A stretch of 64,000 nucleotides of DNA from Corynebacterium minutissimum (GTDB lineage Bacteria > Actinomycetota > Actinomycetes > Mycobacteriales > Mycobacteriaceae). Every line of letters starts with the position of its first letter. Position 1 is the stretch's first letter. The translations under genes were made by a program, and so were the position numbers. Below, piece by piece: positions 18,558 through 28,154 of this stretch. The notes under the pieces were generated by a model. The model worked only from the letters and a program-made list of their open reading frames with translations. It was not told the DNA's origin and did no database searches. The stretch is from the NCBI RefSeq assembly GCF_000805675.1, contig NZ_JSEF01000009.1:1-64000 (forward strand). Direction: 5' to 3'.

Positions 18558-19280
18558 TTAGTCCTCGTAGAGGTTTTCGTCGAGATTCTGCTGAGGGCGC
18601 CGCTGTGTGCGGCGCGCGTTCTCCGCAGATTCGGCCGCAGCGCGAAGGAAATCCTCGCGCTCATCGGTCTCGGGGGAAGCTTGACGGCGCTTTTCGCGTT
18701 CCTCTGCCTGCAGGCGCCGGCGCTCCTCGCGGTCGCGTTCACGAACACGGGTGTTCTCACGTGCCACTAGCTCTGCCACGGAGAGGCGCTCAGAGCGGTT
18801 GCGCTGGTCCGCGGCAAGGTCTGCACGGCGCTTCTGTTGGGCCTCAGCTTCGCGGCTCTTGGCGTGGTTGTTGCTGCGCCAGGCGCGCAACACTGCGAGA
18901 AGCGCACACGCCAGCACCGTCACGATGAGGACGGGAAAGTGTTGGACCAGGGGGAACGCAGAGGTCAGTAGCGCCGTCTTAGAAAACGGCGACGCACCTT
19001 CCGGCAACGCGGCGGTGGATGTGATGAAACCAGCACCGACGGTGCCGACCGCATAAAGTAGCGGCAAGCTGATGACCGTCATGTACAGGCCGCGGATCTC
19101 CACGAGCCACGTGACGGCGAGCGAACCAAGACCAAAAATCAGCGCAAAGGGCAATCCGACGCGGCCCAGCACGCCGGAGACTGCCATGGCCACGAGGACC
19201 ACGACGAGCGCTACAAGAAGCGCTCGAACGGTGGGCATCCCGCGGCGGGGTGGGCGGCGACGATTTTTGGCAACTGACAC
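18558..19280 (-). CDS. DUF6542 membrane protein with charged cytoplasmic tail
   Basis: The 240-residue protein has four membrane segments in its first 135 residues and then a long, very basic and acidic coiled-coil-like tail (RERDREERRRLQAEEREKRRQ). The membrane part matches DUF6542, a mycobacteriales family without known function. It converges on ispH with a 9 nt gap, as in mycobacteria (Rv1111c, from memory). The charged tail is low complexity and probably cytoplasmic. Confidence 0.8.
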   Translation of the reverse strand: MSVAKNRRRPPRRGMPTVRALLVALVVVLVAMAVSGVLGRVGLPFALIFGLGSLAVTWLVEIRGLYMTVISLPLLYAVGTVGAGFITSTAALPEGASPFSKTALLTSAFPLVQHFPVLIVTVLACALLAVLRAWRSNNHAKSREAEAQQKRRADLAADQRNRSERLSVAELVARENTRVRERDREERRRLQAEEREKRRQASPETDEREDFLRAAAESAENARRTQRRPQQNLDENLYED

Positions 19281-19315
19281 GACGAGAGAGTTTACCGGGA
19301 TCGGCGCCTGAAACG

Positions 19316-20386
19316 TTAGTCATTGTGGGCGCGCCGCGGCCATGACTCGACGCTGCGCGGTTCTCGGGGCTGGCGATCTACGCGGGCGGGGATGTCCATC
19401 TCCTTGAGCCGGCGGGCGGTGACACCGACGCGGGAATCCAGGCTGGCCAGACTGGCGTTATAGGCTTCGACGGCGCGTTCCAGGCCACGTCCCACCTTGT
19501 CATAGTGTTCGTTGAGTGTATTGAGCCGTGTATACAGCTCGCGCCCCAAACGTTGGACTTCTCGAGCTTTGTCGGAGATTTCTTCGTGCTGCCAGCTCAC
19601 CGCCACGGTACGTAACAACGCAAAAAGCGTGCTCGGCGTAGCGATGACGATGTTGTGCTCGAAGGCGAACTCGAGCAACTCAGCATCAACGGTCAACGCC
19701 GCATCAACGAACGTGTCCGCGGGAACAAAAAGGACGACGAACTGAGGAGTGGGAGAGAAGGCTTCAACGTAGTCTTTGCCCGACAGGGCCTGCACATGGG
19801 CGCGCATGAGGTGGGCATGGCGCCGAAGGAAGCCAGCGCGATCCTCAGGGTCTTCGCTTTCTATGGCGTCGAGGTAAGCACTGAGCGGGACTTTGGCATC
19901 GACAACGATGCTGCGCCCGCCGGCTAAGTGAATAACCAGGTCGGGGCGCACAGCTGTGCCGTTGATATAGGCGGTGACCTGGGAATCGAAGTCCACGTGC
20001 TTGCGCATACCCCCGAGCTCAACGACACGCTCCAGCTGCACCTCGCCCCAGCGCCCGCGCACATTAGGTGAGCGCAACGCGCCAACGAGTTTGTCGGTGC
20101 GGTCAGACAAGCGCGTAGAGGTACGAGTAACTGCTTGGACCTGGCTGCTGAGCGCGGCAAGCGAGGTGGCGCGGTTTTCTTCAATCTCTTGGAGCTGAAG
20201 TCCCAGTCGGTCCATGGCCTTCTCCAGTGGCGCGAGCTCTGCCTGACGGCGTTGCGATTCCTGCAGGGCGCGGTGCTCTTCGGAGGGCTGGGAGGACTGC
20301 GTGGAGTAGGCGCGGGCCAGCCAGCCCAGAACAGCACCAATGATGAGGCCGAGGAAAAGGAGCAGCACGGGAAGAGTGGACGTCAT
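19316..20386 (-). CDS. rmuC: DNA recombination protein RmuC
   Basis: RmuC-family proteins limit inversions and other rearrangements between short inverted repeats and are predicted nucleases. The protein has a single N-terminal membrane helix (LPVLLLFLGLIIGAVLGWLA), a coiled coil at about 40-100, and the RmuC core (NVRGRWGEVQLERVVELGGM, VDAKVPLSAYLDA, FVPADTFVDAAL). The length is 356 from 20386; in-frame ATGs at 20398, 20395 and 20416 are possible, since the start region lies 6 nt after the upstream stop with no clear site. Confidence 0.9.
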   Translation of the reverse strand: MTSTLPVLLLFLGLIIGAVLGWLARAYSTQSSQPSEEHRALQESQRRQAELAPLEKAMDRLGLQLQEIEENRATSLAALSSQVQAVTRTSTRLSDRTDKLVGALRSPNVRGRWGEVQLERVVELGGMRKHVDFDSQVTAYINGTAVRPDLVIHLAGGRSIVVDAKVPLSAYLDAIESEDPEDRAGFLRRHAHLMRAHVQALSGKDYVEAFSPTPQFVVLFVPADTFVDAALTVDAELLEFAFEHNIVIATPSTLFALLRTVAVSWQHEEISDKAREVQRLGRELYTRLNTLNEHYDKVGRGLERAVEAYNASLASLDSRVGVTARRLKEMDIPARVDRQPREPRSVESWPRRAHND

Positions 20387-20422
20387 GACTGTCATCATGG
20401 CATGCGCCGCGGACATGGACCG

Positions 20423-21904
20423 CTAGTCTTTATCCTTCGACTGCAACATGTGTTCGAGAGCCCCAATGGCGCGCTTGATTCCAGCGCGGGCGCCGCTTTC
20501 TCTCTCGCTTAGGTCCGCGTCGACATCGACTTTGCGGTCCAGCGGGCTGGTGCCGTCGGTCGCCACATCATCCGCAGCTCCCTCGGGTGCAATGTGGTCA
20601 GGGATGGACAGCCACTTTTCCCGTTTGCGGTCACCTTGTTCTTGGGTATAGCGCCCGATAAGGAATCCCGCCACGGTGGAGAACTGCAGGTCTTCTGCAG
20701 TGCGCTCGCCGGATTGCAGCATCATCATGTCCTGGAAGTAGCGGTAGACCACAGCGATGGTAGCCGCGGCCGGAACGGCGAGGAAGCCGCCGACGAGGCC
20801 GAAGAGGGCAGAGCCCACCGTGACCGATATAAGCACGATAACTGGGTGCAGGTTCATGGCCTTCGACTGCAACCAAGGAGAAAGCACATTGCCTTCGAGC
20901 TGCTGAACCAACAGGACAAGGCCGAGCACGAGAAGCGCCTTGGTGAATCCCAAAGACACCAGCGCGATGGTCACGGAGAGCGCACCGGCCACAATCGCGC
21001 CGACAAACGGGATAAACCCTGCAATAAACGTGATGATCGCTAGGGCCATGGCCAAAGGAACACCGATGAGCGCGAGGCCTAGACCGATAAAGACAGCATC
21101 AACGGCGGAAACCACCGCCTGCGCGCGCACGAAACCGCCAAGCGTTGTCCACACACGGGTGAGCAATTCAGTGAGGTGCCAGCCAGTACGGCGGCCGGTA
21201 GCATCACGCAACCAGGGCAGGAAGTTGTGGCCGTCCTTGAGGAAGAAGAAGGTAAGCACCACGATGATGAACAACGTCACCACGATGGACGTTGCCGTAC
21301 CGATACCGGTGAACACGGAACCCGCGATGGAACCGGCTTGGCGCTGCAGCCACAAGGCGACTTCGTCGATATAGACACCGATTTCATCCGGGTCAAGGTT
21401 GAGCGGCGGACCCTGGGCCCACAGCTGCAGGCGTTGAATGCCTTCGACCGTCTGCAGGTACAGCGTCTGGGATTGCCGTGCGAAGTCAGGCGCGATGAAT
21501 ACAAAAAGTGAACCAACCGCGGTAAAGGACACCAAAATCGTGATCGCTGCCGCCAGCGCTGAGGGCAAACCTTTTCGGCGTAGAGCACTCGCTACAGGAG
21601 CCAGCACGGTACAAATGATCAGCGCGATGAGCACGGGCAAGATGCCGCGCCAAAAATTACCCAGCATCCGGAAGGAGGCATAAAGGAAAAGCCCGATGAT
21701 GAACAGTCGCAGCGCCCACAGTGAGGCAGACTTGATAACCTCACCGACCACCACGGAGCGGTCCACTTGGTTGCCTGGGGGATGTGGGGAGACGTCGTCC
21801 AGCGTGGCGGCGTCGACAGAGTCGTCGAAGCGCCCGCCGAGCGCTGCCTCCGCAGCGGCGAGCTCGGGGGAGGAGTGCTGAGGGGTTGACTGATCGGAAC
21901 TCAC
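20423..21904 (-). CDS. AI-2E family transporter (TqsA/PerM type)
   Basis: The 493-residue protein has the eight-helix AI-2E exporter/PerM fold, with the two-helix start (LFIIGLFLYASFRML...GILPVLIALIICTVL), a large external loop near 160-220 and the conserved late motifs GFIPFVGAIVAGALS and LVQQLEGNVLSPWLQSKAMNLHP. Long hydrophilic ends (first 50 and last 90 residues) are common in corynebacterial members. Family members export autoinducer-2 or act as Na+/H+ antiporters; which applies here is unknown. It starts at GTG 21904 and is divergent from ychF, 47 nt away. Confidence 0.9.
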   Translation of the reverse strand: MSSDQSTPQHSSPELAAAEAALGGRFDDSVDAATLDDVSPHPPGNQVDRSVVVGEVIKSASLWALRLFIIGLFLYASFRMLGNFWRGILPVLIALIICTVLAPVASALRRKGLPSALAAAITILVSFTAVGSLFVFIAPDFARQSQTLYLQTVEGIQRLQLWAQGPPLNLDPDEIGVYIDEVALWLQRQAGSIAGSVFTGIGTATSIVVTLFIIVVLTFFFLKDGHNFLPWLRDATGRRTGWHLTELLTRVWTTLGGFVRAQAVVSAVDAVFIGLGLALIGVPLAMALAIITFIAGFIPFVGAIVAGALSVTIALVSLGFTKALLVLGLVLLVQQLEGNVLSPWLQSKAMNLHPVIVLISVTVGSALFGLVGGFLAVPAAATIAVVYRYFQDMMMLQSGERTAEDLQFSTVAGFLIGRYTQEQGDRKREKWLSIPDHIAPEGAADDVATDGTSPLDRKVDVDADLSERESGARAGIKRAIGALEHMLQSKDKD

Positions 21905-21938
21905 CCCACCATCTTGCCTTAAAAGATCCGGGGTGCGT

Positions 21939-21944
21939 TAGGAT
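21939..21944 (+). promoter_or_regulatory. Candidate -10 box for leaderless ychF mRNA
   Basis: TAGGAT lies 7 nt before the GTG at 21952 and no ribosome-binding site is present, so transcription likely begins at the start codon. Confidence 0.5.
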
Positions 21945-21951
21945 TGGCCCC

Positions 21952-23037
21952 GTGAGTCTTACACTAGGAATCGTCGGCCTGCCCAACGTGGGCAAGTCCA
22001 CGTTGTTTAATGCCCTGACCCGTTCTGACATTCTGGCTGCGAACTACCCATTCGCCACCATCGAGCCGAATGTCGGCCTCGTTGAGCTTCCTGATTCCCG
22101 CCTGAACCGCCTGGCGGAGATCTTTAGCTCCGAGCGTATCCTTCCGGCCACCGTATCCTTCGTGGATATCGCCGGCATCGTCGAAGGCGCGTCCAAGGGT
22201 GAAGGTATGGGTAATGCCTTCCTGGCCAACATCCGTGAGGCAGACGCCATCTGCCAGGTGGTGCGTGCCTTCGCTGATGAAAACGTCATCCACGTCGATG
22301 GTGAAGTTAACCCGGCGCATGACATTTCTGTCATCAACACCGAACTCATCCTGGCGGACCTCCAGACCATTGAGAAAGCCTTGCCGCGTCTGGAGAAGGA
22401 AGCCAAGAAGAATAAGGAACTGACGGAGACTGTCGAGGAAACTAAGAAGGCGCAGGCCATCCTGGAGGATGACCGTACCCTTTTCGCGGCCTCGAAGAGC
22501 AATGAGATTGACCTAGCTCTGCTGCGCGAGCTGCACCTCATGACCGCGAAGCCTTTCCTGTACGTCTTCAATTCTGACGAAGCAGTGCTGACTGATGAGG
22601 CTAAGAAGGAAGAACTGCGCCAGTTAGTCGCGCCGGCGGAGTGCGTCTTCCTTGATGCCCAGACGGAGACCGAGCTTCTTGAGCTCGACGAGGCCGAGGC
22701 AATGGAATTGCTGGAATCGGTAGGCCAAGAGGAGCCCGGCTTGGCGACGTTGGCCAAGGCCGGTTTCGCCACCCTCGGCCTACAGACCTACCTGACCGCT
22801 GGCCCGAAGGAAGCCCGCGCATGGACCATCAAGCAGGGTTCTGCCGCACCTCAGGCAGCCGGTGTTATCCACACCGACTTTGAGAAGAAGTTCATTAAAG
22901 CTGAAATCGTCTCCTTCGACGACCTCGATGCCGCCGGTTCCATGGCCGAAGCCCGCAATGCCGGCAAGGTCCGCCAAGAGGGCAAGGAATACATCATGCA
23001 GGATGGCGACGTCTGCGACTTCAAGATTGGTGGTTAG
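21952..23037 (+). CDS. ychF: Redox-regulated ATPase YchF (OLA1 family)
   Basis: YchF is an Obg-family P-loop ATPase that binds ribosomes and acts in translation and oxidative-stress control. The 361-residue protein starts SLTLGIVGLPNVGKSTLFNAL, has the switch II motif DIAGIVEGASKGEGMGNAFL, and ends in a TGS domain with DFEKKFIKAEIVSFDDL. The GTG at 21952 gives exactly the family length; longer open frame upstream is the antisense of the AI-2E gene. It abuts the rpiR stop codon (convergent, no gap). Confidence 0.97.
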   Translation: MSLTLGIVGLPNVGKSTLFNALTRSDILAANYPFATIEPNVGLVELPDSRLNRLAEIFSSERILPATVSFVDIAGIVEGASKGEGMGNAFLANIREADAICQVVRAFADENVIHVDGEVNPAHDISVINTELILADLQTIEKALPRLEKEAKKNKELTETVEETKKAQAILEDDRTLFAASKSNEIDLALLRELHLMTAKPFLYVFNSDEAVLTDEAKKEELRQLVAPAECVFLDAQTETELLELDEAEAMELLESVGQEEPGLATLAKAGFATLGLQTYLTAGPKEARAWTIKQGSAAPQAAGVIHTDFEKKFIKAEIVSFDDLDAAGSMAEARNAGKVRQEGKEYIMQDGDVCDFKIGG

Positions 23038-23880
23038 CTAACCTTCCATCGCGGATTGCAGTACCGAGAGAACGGTGCGCCGAGCTTCGACATTCTCGAG
23101 GTGTGAATCCACGAGCGTGACGAGCGCCTCGAGGATAAGAAGAAAGGCGACACGTGAGGCATCCGCGAGTTCGGCACGAAAGGTGCCATCGGGGGAGGGA
23201 ATAACCAGCGTGTAGGCGGAAAGCTCCGCCAGCGGCGAAGCGGTAAACGAGGTTAGCGCGATGATGGTCGCTCCCGTCTTTTCAGCCGCGGTGGCGGCGT
23301 TGAGCGTGAGCGTGGTAGCCCCAGAGCCGGAGATAACAAGACACACGCACTCGGAATCGAGTTGCGTTGCCGCAATGTGCTGGCCCATGGCCTCGCCCAC
23401 AAACTCGGCCGGGCGCCCAATGCTGCTCAGCCGCAGTGCCGTGGTCTGCGCGAGAGGCGCCGATAGTCCGTTACCCACGACGAGGACGCGCTTGGCGCTC
23501 GATAATGCTGCCACTGTGGACGCCAGCTCTTGCTCATCGAGGAGTGCAGTCAGCCCCCGAAGATAGTTGCTGAAGGAGGCAATTTCGGCGGACATGCGGC
23601 CGACGTGGGTGGAGTCGGCGTCGGGAAGCGGCTGTGGCCGCTGAGCGATCTCCTGGGTGAGAGCCACACGCAGGTGCTGATAGCCGTCGTAGCCCAGTGC
23701 TTTCGCTGTGCGGATGACTGAAGTGCGGGAGGTACCGACCTTAGCCGCGAGCTGATCCGCCGTGGCGTGGAGGACAAAGTCCATGTCCTCCAAAATGGCT
23801 TGGGCCACGCGCTGCTCGATGGGCTGCAAGCTAGGCATGCGCGTAGTGATGTGTGCGGAAGGCGGGGCAGTATCAGTCAT
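23038..23880 (-). CDS. MurR/RpiR-family regulator (HTH plus SIS domain)
   Basis: The 280-residue protein has an N-terminal RpiR helix-turn-helix (QLAAKVGTSRTSVIRTAKALGYDGYQHLRVAL) and a SIS domain at about 110-260 (VLVVGNGLSAPLAQTTALRL, CLVISGSGATTLTLNAA) that normally binds a phosphorylated sugar. It is the last gene of the operon HAD - phnD - phnC - phnE - phnE - rpiR, 18 nt after the second permease, so it probably controls that operon. The SIS ligand argues that the imported compound yields a phosphosugar-like effector. Confidence 0.9.
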   Translation of the reverse strand: MTDTAPPSAHITTRMPSLQPIEQRVAQAILEDMDFVLHATADQLAAKVGTSRTSVIRTAKALGYDGYQHLRVALTQEIAQRPQPLPDADSTHVGRMSAEIASFSNYLRGLTALLDEQELASTVAALSSAKRVLVVGNGLSAPLAQTTALRLSSIGRPAEFVGEAMGQHIAATQLDSECVCLVISGSGATTLTLNAATAAEKTGATIIALTSFTASPLAELSAYTLVIPSPDGTFRAELADASRVAFLLILEALVTLVDSHLENVEARRTVLSVLQSAMEG

Positions 23881-23898
23881 AGGGTCTGGGGATTTGGT

Positions 23899-24717
23899 TT
23901 AGGTGTATTTGGCTGCCATGATCCGGCGGCGAATGGCCCCGGAGATGGCGTCGATGGACATGGTGATGACAATGACGACTATAAGCAGCACGCCCACGAC
24001 GTCCCACTGTCGGTACTGCGTATAGCCGGTCAACATGTCGCCGATACCACCCACTCCAATGAGGCCGAGAACGGCGGACGTACGTACGTTGATCTCAAAG
24101 CGATAGAGCGCCAGGGATGCTAATTCAGGTTGAACGATAGGCCACGTTCCCCAACGCACCATTTCTGCGAGGGTGCCGCCAGAGGCTTTGACGGCCTCAG
24201 CCGGGCCGGTCGGCGCGGTTTCGATGGCCTCATAGGTCCACTTGGCATGTGTACCGATACCACCGATCGCCAAGGCGAGCGCACCTGTAAAAGGAGTGAG
24301 TCCAGTGACTGTCAGAATAATGATGGCGATGATGATCTCCGGGACCGCGCGGATGATGGCGAAGAGCGCGCGCAGCGGCAGGCATACCCAGCCAGGGGAG
24401 ACAGTGTTCGCGGCGAGGACGCCGAGGATTGTAGAAAGCACTACACCAAGAAGCGCGCCGATCCACGCCATGGCCACGGAGCGCCACGTCTGGAGGAGCG
24501 CTTCACCAAGCTTGGACCAGTCCGGGTTCGAGAACATGAGCACGAGGTAGTGCCAGATGTTGGCGGGGAGCTCTTTGAGCGCGGACAAGTTGACATCGAT
24601 GTAGCCGAAAGACAGCGCAAGGATGACCAAAATTCCGGCCCACGCAGCCCTAACACCCCAGCTGTGGGAACGTGAAGGTAGCGCGGATGGTGCAGTTGCT
24701 GGAAGTGCAGTGCTCAT
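23899..24717 (-). CDS. phnE: Phosphonate-type ABC transporter permease (second PhnE)
   Basis: The 272-residue inner-membrane protein has six hydrophobic segments and the PhnE permease core, including the EAA-like loop ETAPTGPAEAVKASGGT and the late motif INVRTSAVLGLIGVGGIGDML. It overlaps the first permease gene by 4 nt. The two permeases probably form a heterodimer served by PhnC and PhnD. Confidence 0.92.
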   Translation of the reverse strand: MSTALPATAPSALPSRSHSWGVRAAWAGILVILALSFGYIDVNLSALKELPANIWHYLVLMFSNPDWSKLGEALLQTWRSVAMAWIGALLGVVLSTILGVLAANTVSPGWVCLPLRALFAIIRAVPEIIIAIIILTVTGLTPFTGALALAIGGIGTHAKWTYEAIETAPTGPAEAVKASGGTLAEMVRWGTWPIVQPELASLALYRFEINVRTSAVLGLIGVGGIGDMLTGYTQYRQWDVVGVLLIVVIVITMSIDAISGAIRRRIMAAKYT

Positions 24718-25508
24718 CGCAACCTCTTTCGCAGGTTGACGGATACGACCTCGAGGGCGATGACGACGACGAGCAGCTCCAGCACGATGGCGGAAAGCGC
24801 ATCATAGCGGTAGAAGCCGCGGACCTCATCGATGAGCAAGCCAATGCCACCCGCGCCCACGAGACCCAATACCGCGGAGATACGGACGTTGAGTTCGAGA
24901 GAGTAAATGACCTGGCTAGCAAAGGCAGGCCAGGTTTGTGGGAGAGCAGTCACGCGATTGATCTGATTCTGCGTACCACCAGCGGCGCGGCCGGCCTCCA
25001 TGTAGGAGTCATCAGCGGAGTCGATCGCTTCAGAGACGAGCTTGACCACGATGCCGACGTCGAAAAGCACCAGCGTAATAATGCCCGGGAGGGCACCCAC
25101 ACCGAGCATTGCGACGAGAATGGTGGCGTACACGAGATCGGGCACCGCGCGGATAACGTTGACGATACCGCGCACGAGCGTGCGCCACGGCGTCGACGGA
25201 TTCGTCGGGCGCGCGGCCCACAACGACAGCGGAAGAGCAATCACCGCGGAGATGGCGGCACCCACCACGGCCATGGCTAGGGTCTCGAGCAGAGGCTCCC
25301 ACGTGCGCGGAAGGATCGACCAATCCGGGGTGAACATCTGCGCGAGCCTGTCGGCACCGTTGCGCCAGTTGCGTGCGATGTGACCCAGGTTGATGTCAAT
25401 TCCGCCCCAGGCAGGGATGCACGTGGCGATGGTCAGCGCGATGAACGCGGCGAGCCCACCGAGAATGCCGGGCCAGTTGCGCTTACGAGGAGGAAGCACG
25501 GCTGTCAT
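24714..25508 (-). CDS. phnE: Phosphonate-type ABC transporter permease (first PhnE)
   Basis: The 264-residue protein has the same layout as the next permease: six membrane segments, the loop [21 protein letters not shown] and the motif [21 protein letters not shown]. It overlaps phnC by 4 nt upstream and the second permease by 4 nt downstream, so synthesis is likely coupled. Confidence 0.92.
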   Translation of the reverse strand: MTAVLPPRKRNWPGILGGLAAFIALTIATCIPAWGGIDINLGHIARNWRNGADRLAQMFTPDWSILPRTWEPLLETLAMAVVGAAISAVIALPLSLWAARPTNPSTPWRTLVRGIVNVIRAVPDLVYATILVAMLGVGALPGIITLVLFDVGIVVKLVSEAIDSADDSYMEAGRAAGGTQNQINRVTALPQTWPAFASQVIYSLELNVRISAVLGLVGAGGIGLLIDEVRGFYRYDALSAIVLELLVVVIALEVVSVNLRKRLR

Positions 25509-26305
25509 ACTGCGCTCCCTTGGCTCCCCAGCTGGTCTTCCTCGCGGATCCGGCGGCCATAAATGGCCTCGAAATCCTCCACGGTGGACCCCTGGGCGGG
25601 GCCATCGAAGACGATTTTTCCATGCCGGATACCGATAATGCGGGTCGCGTAGTCCTGGGCCAGGTCCACAAGGTGCAGGTTCACCAATGTGGTGAGGTCA
25701 CGCTCGGTATTGATGCGGCGTAGATCCTTCATGACGGAGTGCGCGGTAGGCGGGTCGAGGGACGCCACGGGTTCATCGGCCAACATAATGGCCGGCTTCT
25801 GAGAGAGGGCGCGGGCAATAGCCACGCGCTGCTTTTGACCACCAGACAAGGCGCCGGCCTTGTTCCACGCTTTGTCGAGGATGCCTACGGATTCCAACGC
25901 CTCGGCGATAATCGCTTTGTCCTCCGACGTAGAGATGCCCAGCAACGTGCGCCAGCCAGGGTTGTGGGAGAAGCGGCCAACGAGCACGTTGGCGAACACA
26001 CTCGCGCGATCTGCCAGGTTGAACTCTTGGAAAATCATGCCGATGCGACCACGGAGTTTACGCAGCTGGGAGCCTTTCGCGGCGGAGATCTCGTGGGGAC
26101 CAACGAAGATTTTTCCCGACGTCGGCTTAACGAGCCCGTTGATGCTGCGGATGAACGTGGACTTACCAGAACCCGAGAGACCGACGATGGCGACGAATTC
26201 ACCGGGGGCGATGTCCACGGAGACGTCGTCAAGCGCCAGTGTTCCGTTGGGGTAGCGCACCGAGACATTCTCGAACCGAATGCCCCACGCCTTCTCCTCC
26301 GTCAT
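25505..26305 (-). CDS. phnC: Phosphonate-type ABC transporter ATPase
   Basis: The 266-residue ATPase has Walker [10 protein letters not shown], the Q-loop FQEFNL, the ABC signature [15 protein letters not shown], Walker [14 protein letters not shown] and the H-loop in [11 protein letters not shown]. These are the features of PhnC-type importers of phosphonates or related phosphorus oxyanions. It is 45 nt after phnD and overlaps the first permease. Confidence 0.94.
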   Translation of the reverse strand: MTEEKAWGIRFENVSVRYPNGTLALDDVSVDIAPGEFVAIVGLSGSGKSTFIRSINGLVKPTSGKIFVGPHEISAAKGSQLRKLRGRIGMIFQEFNLADRASVFANVLVGRFSHNPGWRTLLGISTSEDKAIIAEALESVGILDKAWNKAGALSGGQKQRVAIARALSQKPAIMLADEPVASLDPPTAHSVMKDLRRINTERDLTTLVNLHLVDLAQDYATRIIGIRHGKIVFDGPAQGSTVEDFEAIYGRRIREEDQLGSQGSAV

Positions 26306-26350
26306 GGGGAACCTTTCTGAGTGGGAAATGGGCAGTGGAGGAGCGCGAAC

Positions 26351-27343
26351 CTACTGTGCGAAGCGCTCGTTGACCTTGCGCGCCATGTCGATGGATTCCT
26401 TCTTAGCCGGAACCCAGTCGGTGATATCGAAGATGGCGGACATCGTGTCTGGGTCGACCTCAGAGAAACCATCCATGAGTTCTGTGATTTCCTTGCGGCG
26501 CTCCTCTGGGACATCGTCCGAAATGACGACGCCGCCGTTGGGGTACATCTCGGTGTATCCGAAGACTACGAGCTTCTCATCCAAGTCAGGAGCCTCGGAC
26601 GCGTCGATGGTGGAGCGTGCGTCCCAGAAGCTAAAGCCCACCTCAGCGTCGCCGTTGTAGACAGCCATGATGGAAGCATCGTTGGAGGTTACCGGGACCT
26701 TCTTGAGGCTATCGACGTCGATACCCTGGGACTCCATCGCCATGACGGGCAGCTGGTAGCCGGCCGGGGAGGTGGCGCCGAGCATAGCGACAGTGGTCTC
26801 ACCATCGATCTTCTTCAGCGCCTCGAGGCCCTTCGGCCCCTGGCCCTTGTTCTCGTCTGCGGTGGCGGTGCCGTTGCAGTAGAGGTACTCGGCGCCGCTG
26901 GCAGCGTAGGTGGACTTGACTGGCTCATCTTCGCAGTACTTGTCCGGGTTGTTGGTAACGAACTGGCCGGCGTAGGAATCCGCACCGAAGCGCTCGTCCT
27001 GCAACACAGCGTGGGCGTCGTACATATCTTCAGCGGAGGCCAACTGTGCAGCGGAGGCGATGGCGATGTCAGCCTGGCCGGAGCCGATGGCCTCGACGGC
27101 GGCCTGGTAATCCTTGGTCACGACACCCTCAACCTCCACGCCGAGCTCCTCAGAGAGGTAATCGGTCAGCGGCTTCGCGGTGGTCACTAGGTCATTGACC
27201 TTCTCGTTTGGGATGAGCGCGAGGGTGAGCTTCTCATCGGAGCCCTTGGCAGAATCGGAACCGTTATCGGAGTCGGAAGAGCAGGCGGTGAGGGAGAGGG
27301 ACAAGGTAAGGGCGGTGGCGGCAAGAGCGGTGAAACGGCGCAT
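26351..27343 (-). CDS. phnD: PhnD-type substrate-binding lipoprotein
   Basis: From the ATG at 27343 the protein has 330 residues with a lipoprotein signal (LTAC lipobox, Cys21). The mature part follows the PhnD pattern: LTLALIPNEKVNDLVTTAKPLTDYLSEELG, GQADIAIASAAQL, and the phosphonate-pocket serines in ATSPAGYQLP. The pattern SPAGY (instead of the SxSG of E. coli PhnD) suggests a different oxyanion or phosphorylated ligand. An in-frame extension to 27424 lies in the HAD gene and is not coding. Confidence 0.9.
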   Translation of the reverse strand: MRRFTALAATALTLSLSLTACSSDSDNGSDSAKGSDEKLTLALIPNEKVNDLVTTAKPLTDYLSEELGVEVEGVVTKDYQAAVEAIGSGQADIAIASAAQLASAEDMYDAHAVLQDERFGADSYAGQFVTNNPDKYCEDEPVKSTYAASGAEYLYCNGTATADENKGQGPKGLEALKKIDGETTVAMLGATSPAGYQLPVMAMESQGIDVDSLKKVPVTSNDASIMAVYNGDAEVGFSFWDARSTIDASEAPDLDEKLVVFGYTEMYPNGGVVISDDVPEERRKEITELMDGFSEVDPDTMSAIFDITDWVPAKKESIDMARKVNERFAQ

Positions 27344-27369
27344 AATGAATGTCTTTCTGTTCGTGTGGG

Positions 27370-28026
27370 TTAAAGAGCGGAGGTCAGTTCGGGAAAGATG
27401 TCGGTGACGCGGGTGACGCGCCAAGTCGGGTCAGCCTCGGGGGAGGTTGCGAAGGGGGAGTCAACGAGCACGGTGCGTCCGCCTACGGCGGCCACGGGTG
27501 CGAGGTCAAACTCCCAAATATCGCCGAAGGAGATGAGGTGAGTCGGATCCGTGTCGGCGAGATCGGTGTCCAGGATGCGGGTAAGTCCTTCGGGTTTGCC
27601 CACCCTGGTGTAGACGGTGTCGAAGGACCTGTCGAGGCCCAGTGTGTGAAGGGCCGCGCTGAGACCAATCTCTGGAGAGTTAGTCGCCAGAATGGCGCGG
27701 CCGGGGTAGGAAGTAAGGAAGTCGGCAAGCCCCTCAGGGGCGGTGATACCGGTGTCGGCGAGGTTCTCCCGGGAAGCCAAATATGCCTCCTGGCAGGTCT
27801 CTTCCGGCACGTCGAGTTCGGCGGCGAGAGTGCGGACGAGGTGGTAACCGTCGCGTGCTGAGCCGACGTTATCGGAGTTCAGCAGCGCTTCGGCGTCTTG
27901 AGCAATGGATGGGTGCCCGGCTTTCTCTGCAATGAGGTGCGCATAGGCCAGAACGGGGCCGTGGCCAAGGCTGACGGTCCCGTCAAAATCGAAGAGAAGG
28001 ACTGGGCGAGTTATGTCTGTGGACAT
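27370..28026 (-). CDS. HAD-superfamily hydrolase, first gene of the phn-like operon
   Basis: The 218-residue protein has the HAD motifs: DFDGT at 13-17 (nucleophile Asp13), ILATNS (motif II), a lysine in VGKPEGL (motif III) and SFGDIWEFD (motif IV). A helical cap follows motif I, so it is a small-molecule phosphatase or phosphonatase-like enzyme. It lacks an obvious cap lysine pattern of phosphonoacetaldehyde hydrolase, but that judgement needs a structural alignment. It starts the operon, 26 nt before phnD, so it likely acts on the imported compound. The ATG at 28026 is preferred to 28035. Confidence 0.85.
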   Translation of the reverse strand: MSTDITRPVLLFDFDGTVSLGHGPVLAYAHLIAEKAGHPSIAQDAEALLNSDNVGSARDGYHLVRTLAAELDVPEETCQEAYLASRENLADTGITAPEGLADFLTSYPGRAILATNSPEIGLSAALHTLGLDRSFDTVYTRVGKPEGLTRILDTDLADTDPTHLISFGDIWEFDLAPVAAVGGRTVLVDSPFATSPEADPTWRVTRVTDIFPELTSAL

Positions 28027-28027
28027 A

Positions 28028-28057
28028 AAGTACAAACTAACGGCGGTTTATGTACTT
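28028..28057. promoter_or_regulatory. Inverted repeat upstream of the phn-like operon
   Basis: AAGTACA (28028-28034) and TGTACTT (28051-28057) face each other across 16 nt, directly before the HAD start codon. It is the best operator candidate for the RpiR regulator in the 128-bp divergent space. No second copy was found. Confidence 0.3.
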
Positions 28058-28154
28058 CGCGACCGCACGCGGTAAACATTCAGTGAACAGTGCGTGCACA
28101 TCTGGCTTTGGTACCCTAAGGGGCTGTAAAAATCTCTTCTCGAAGGCCGACATT

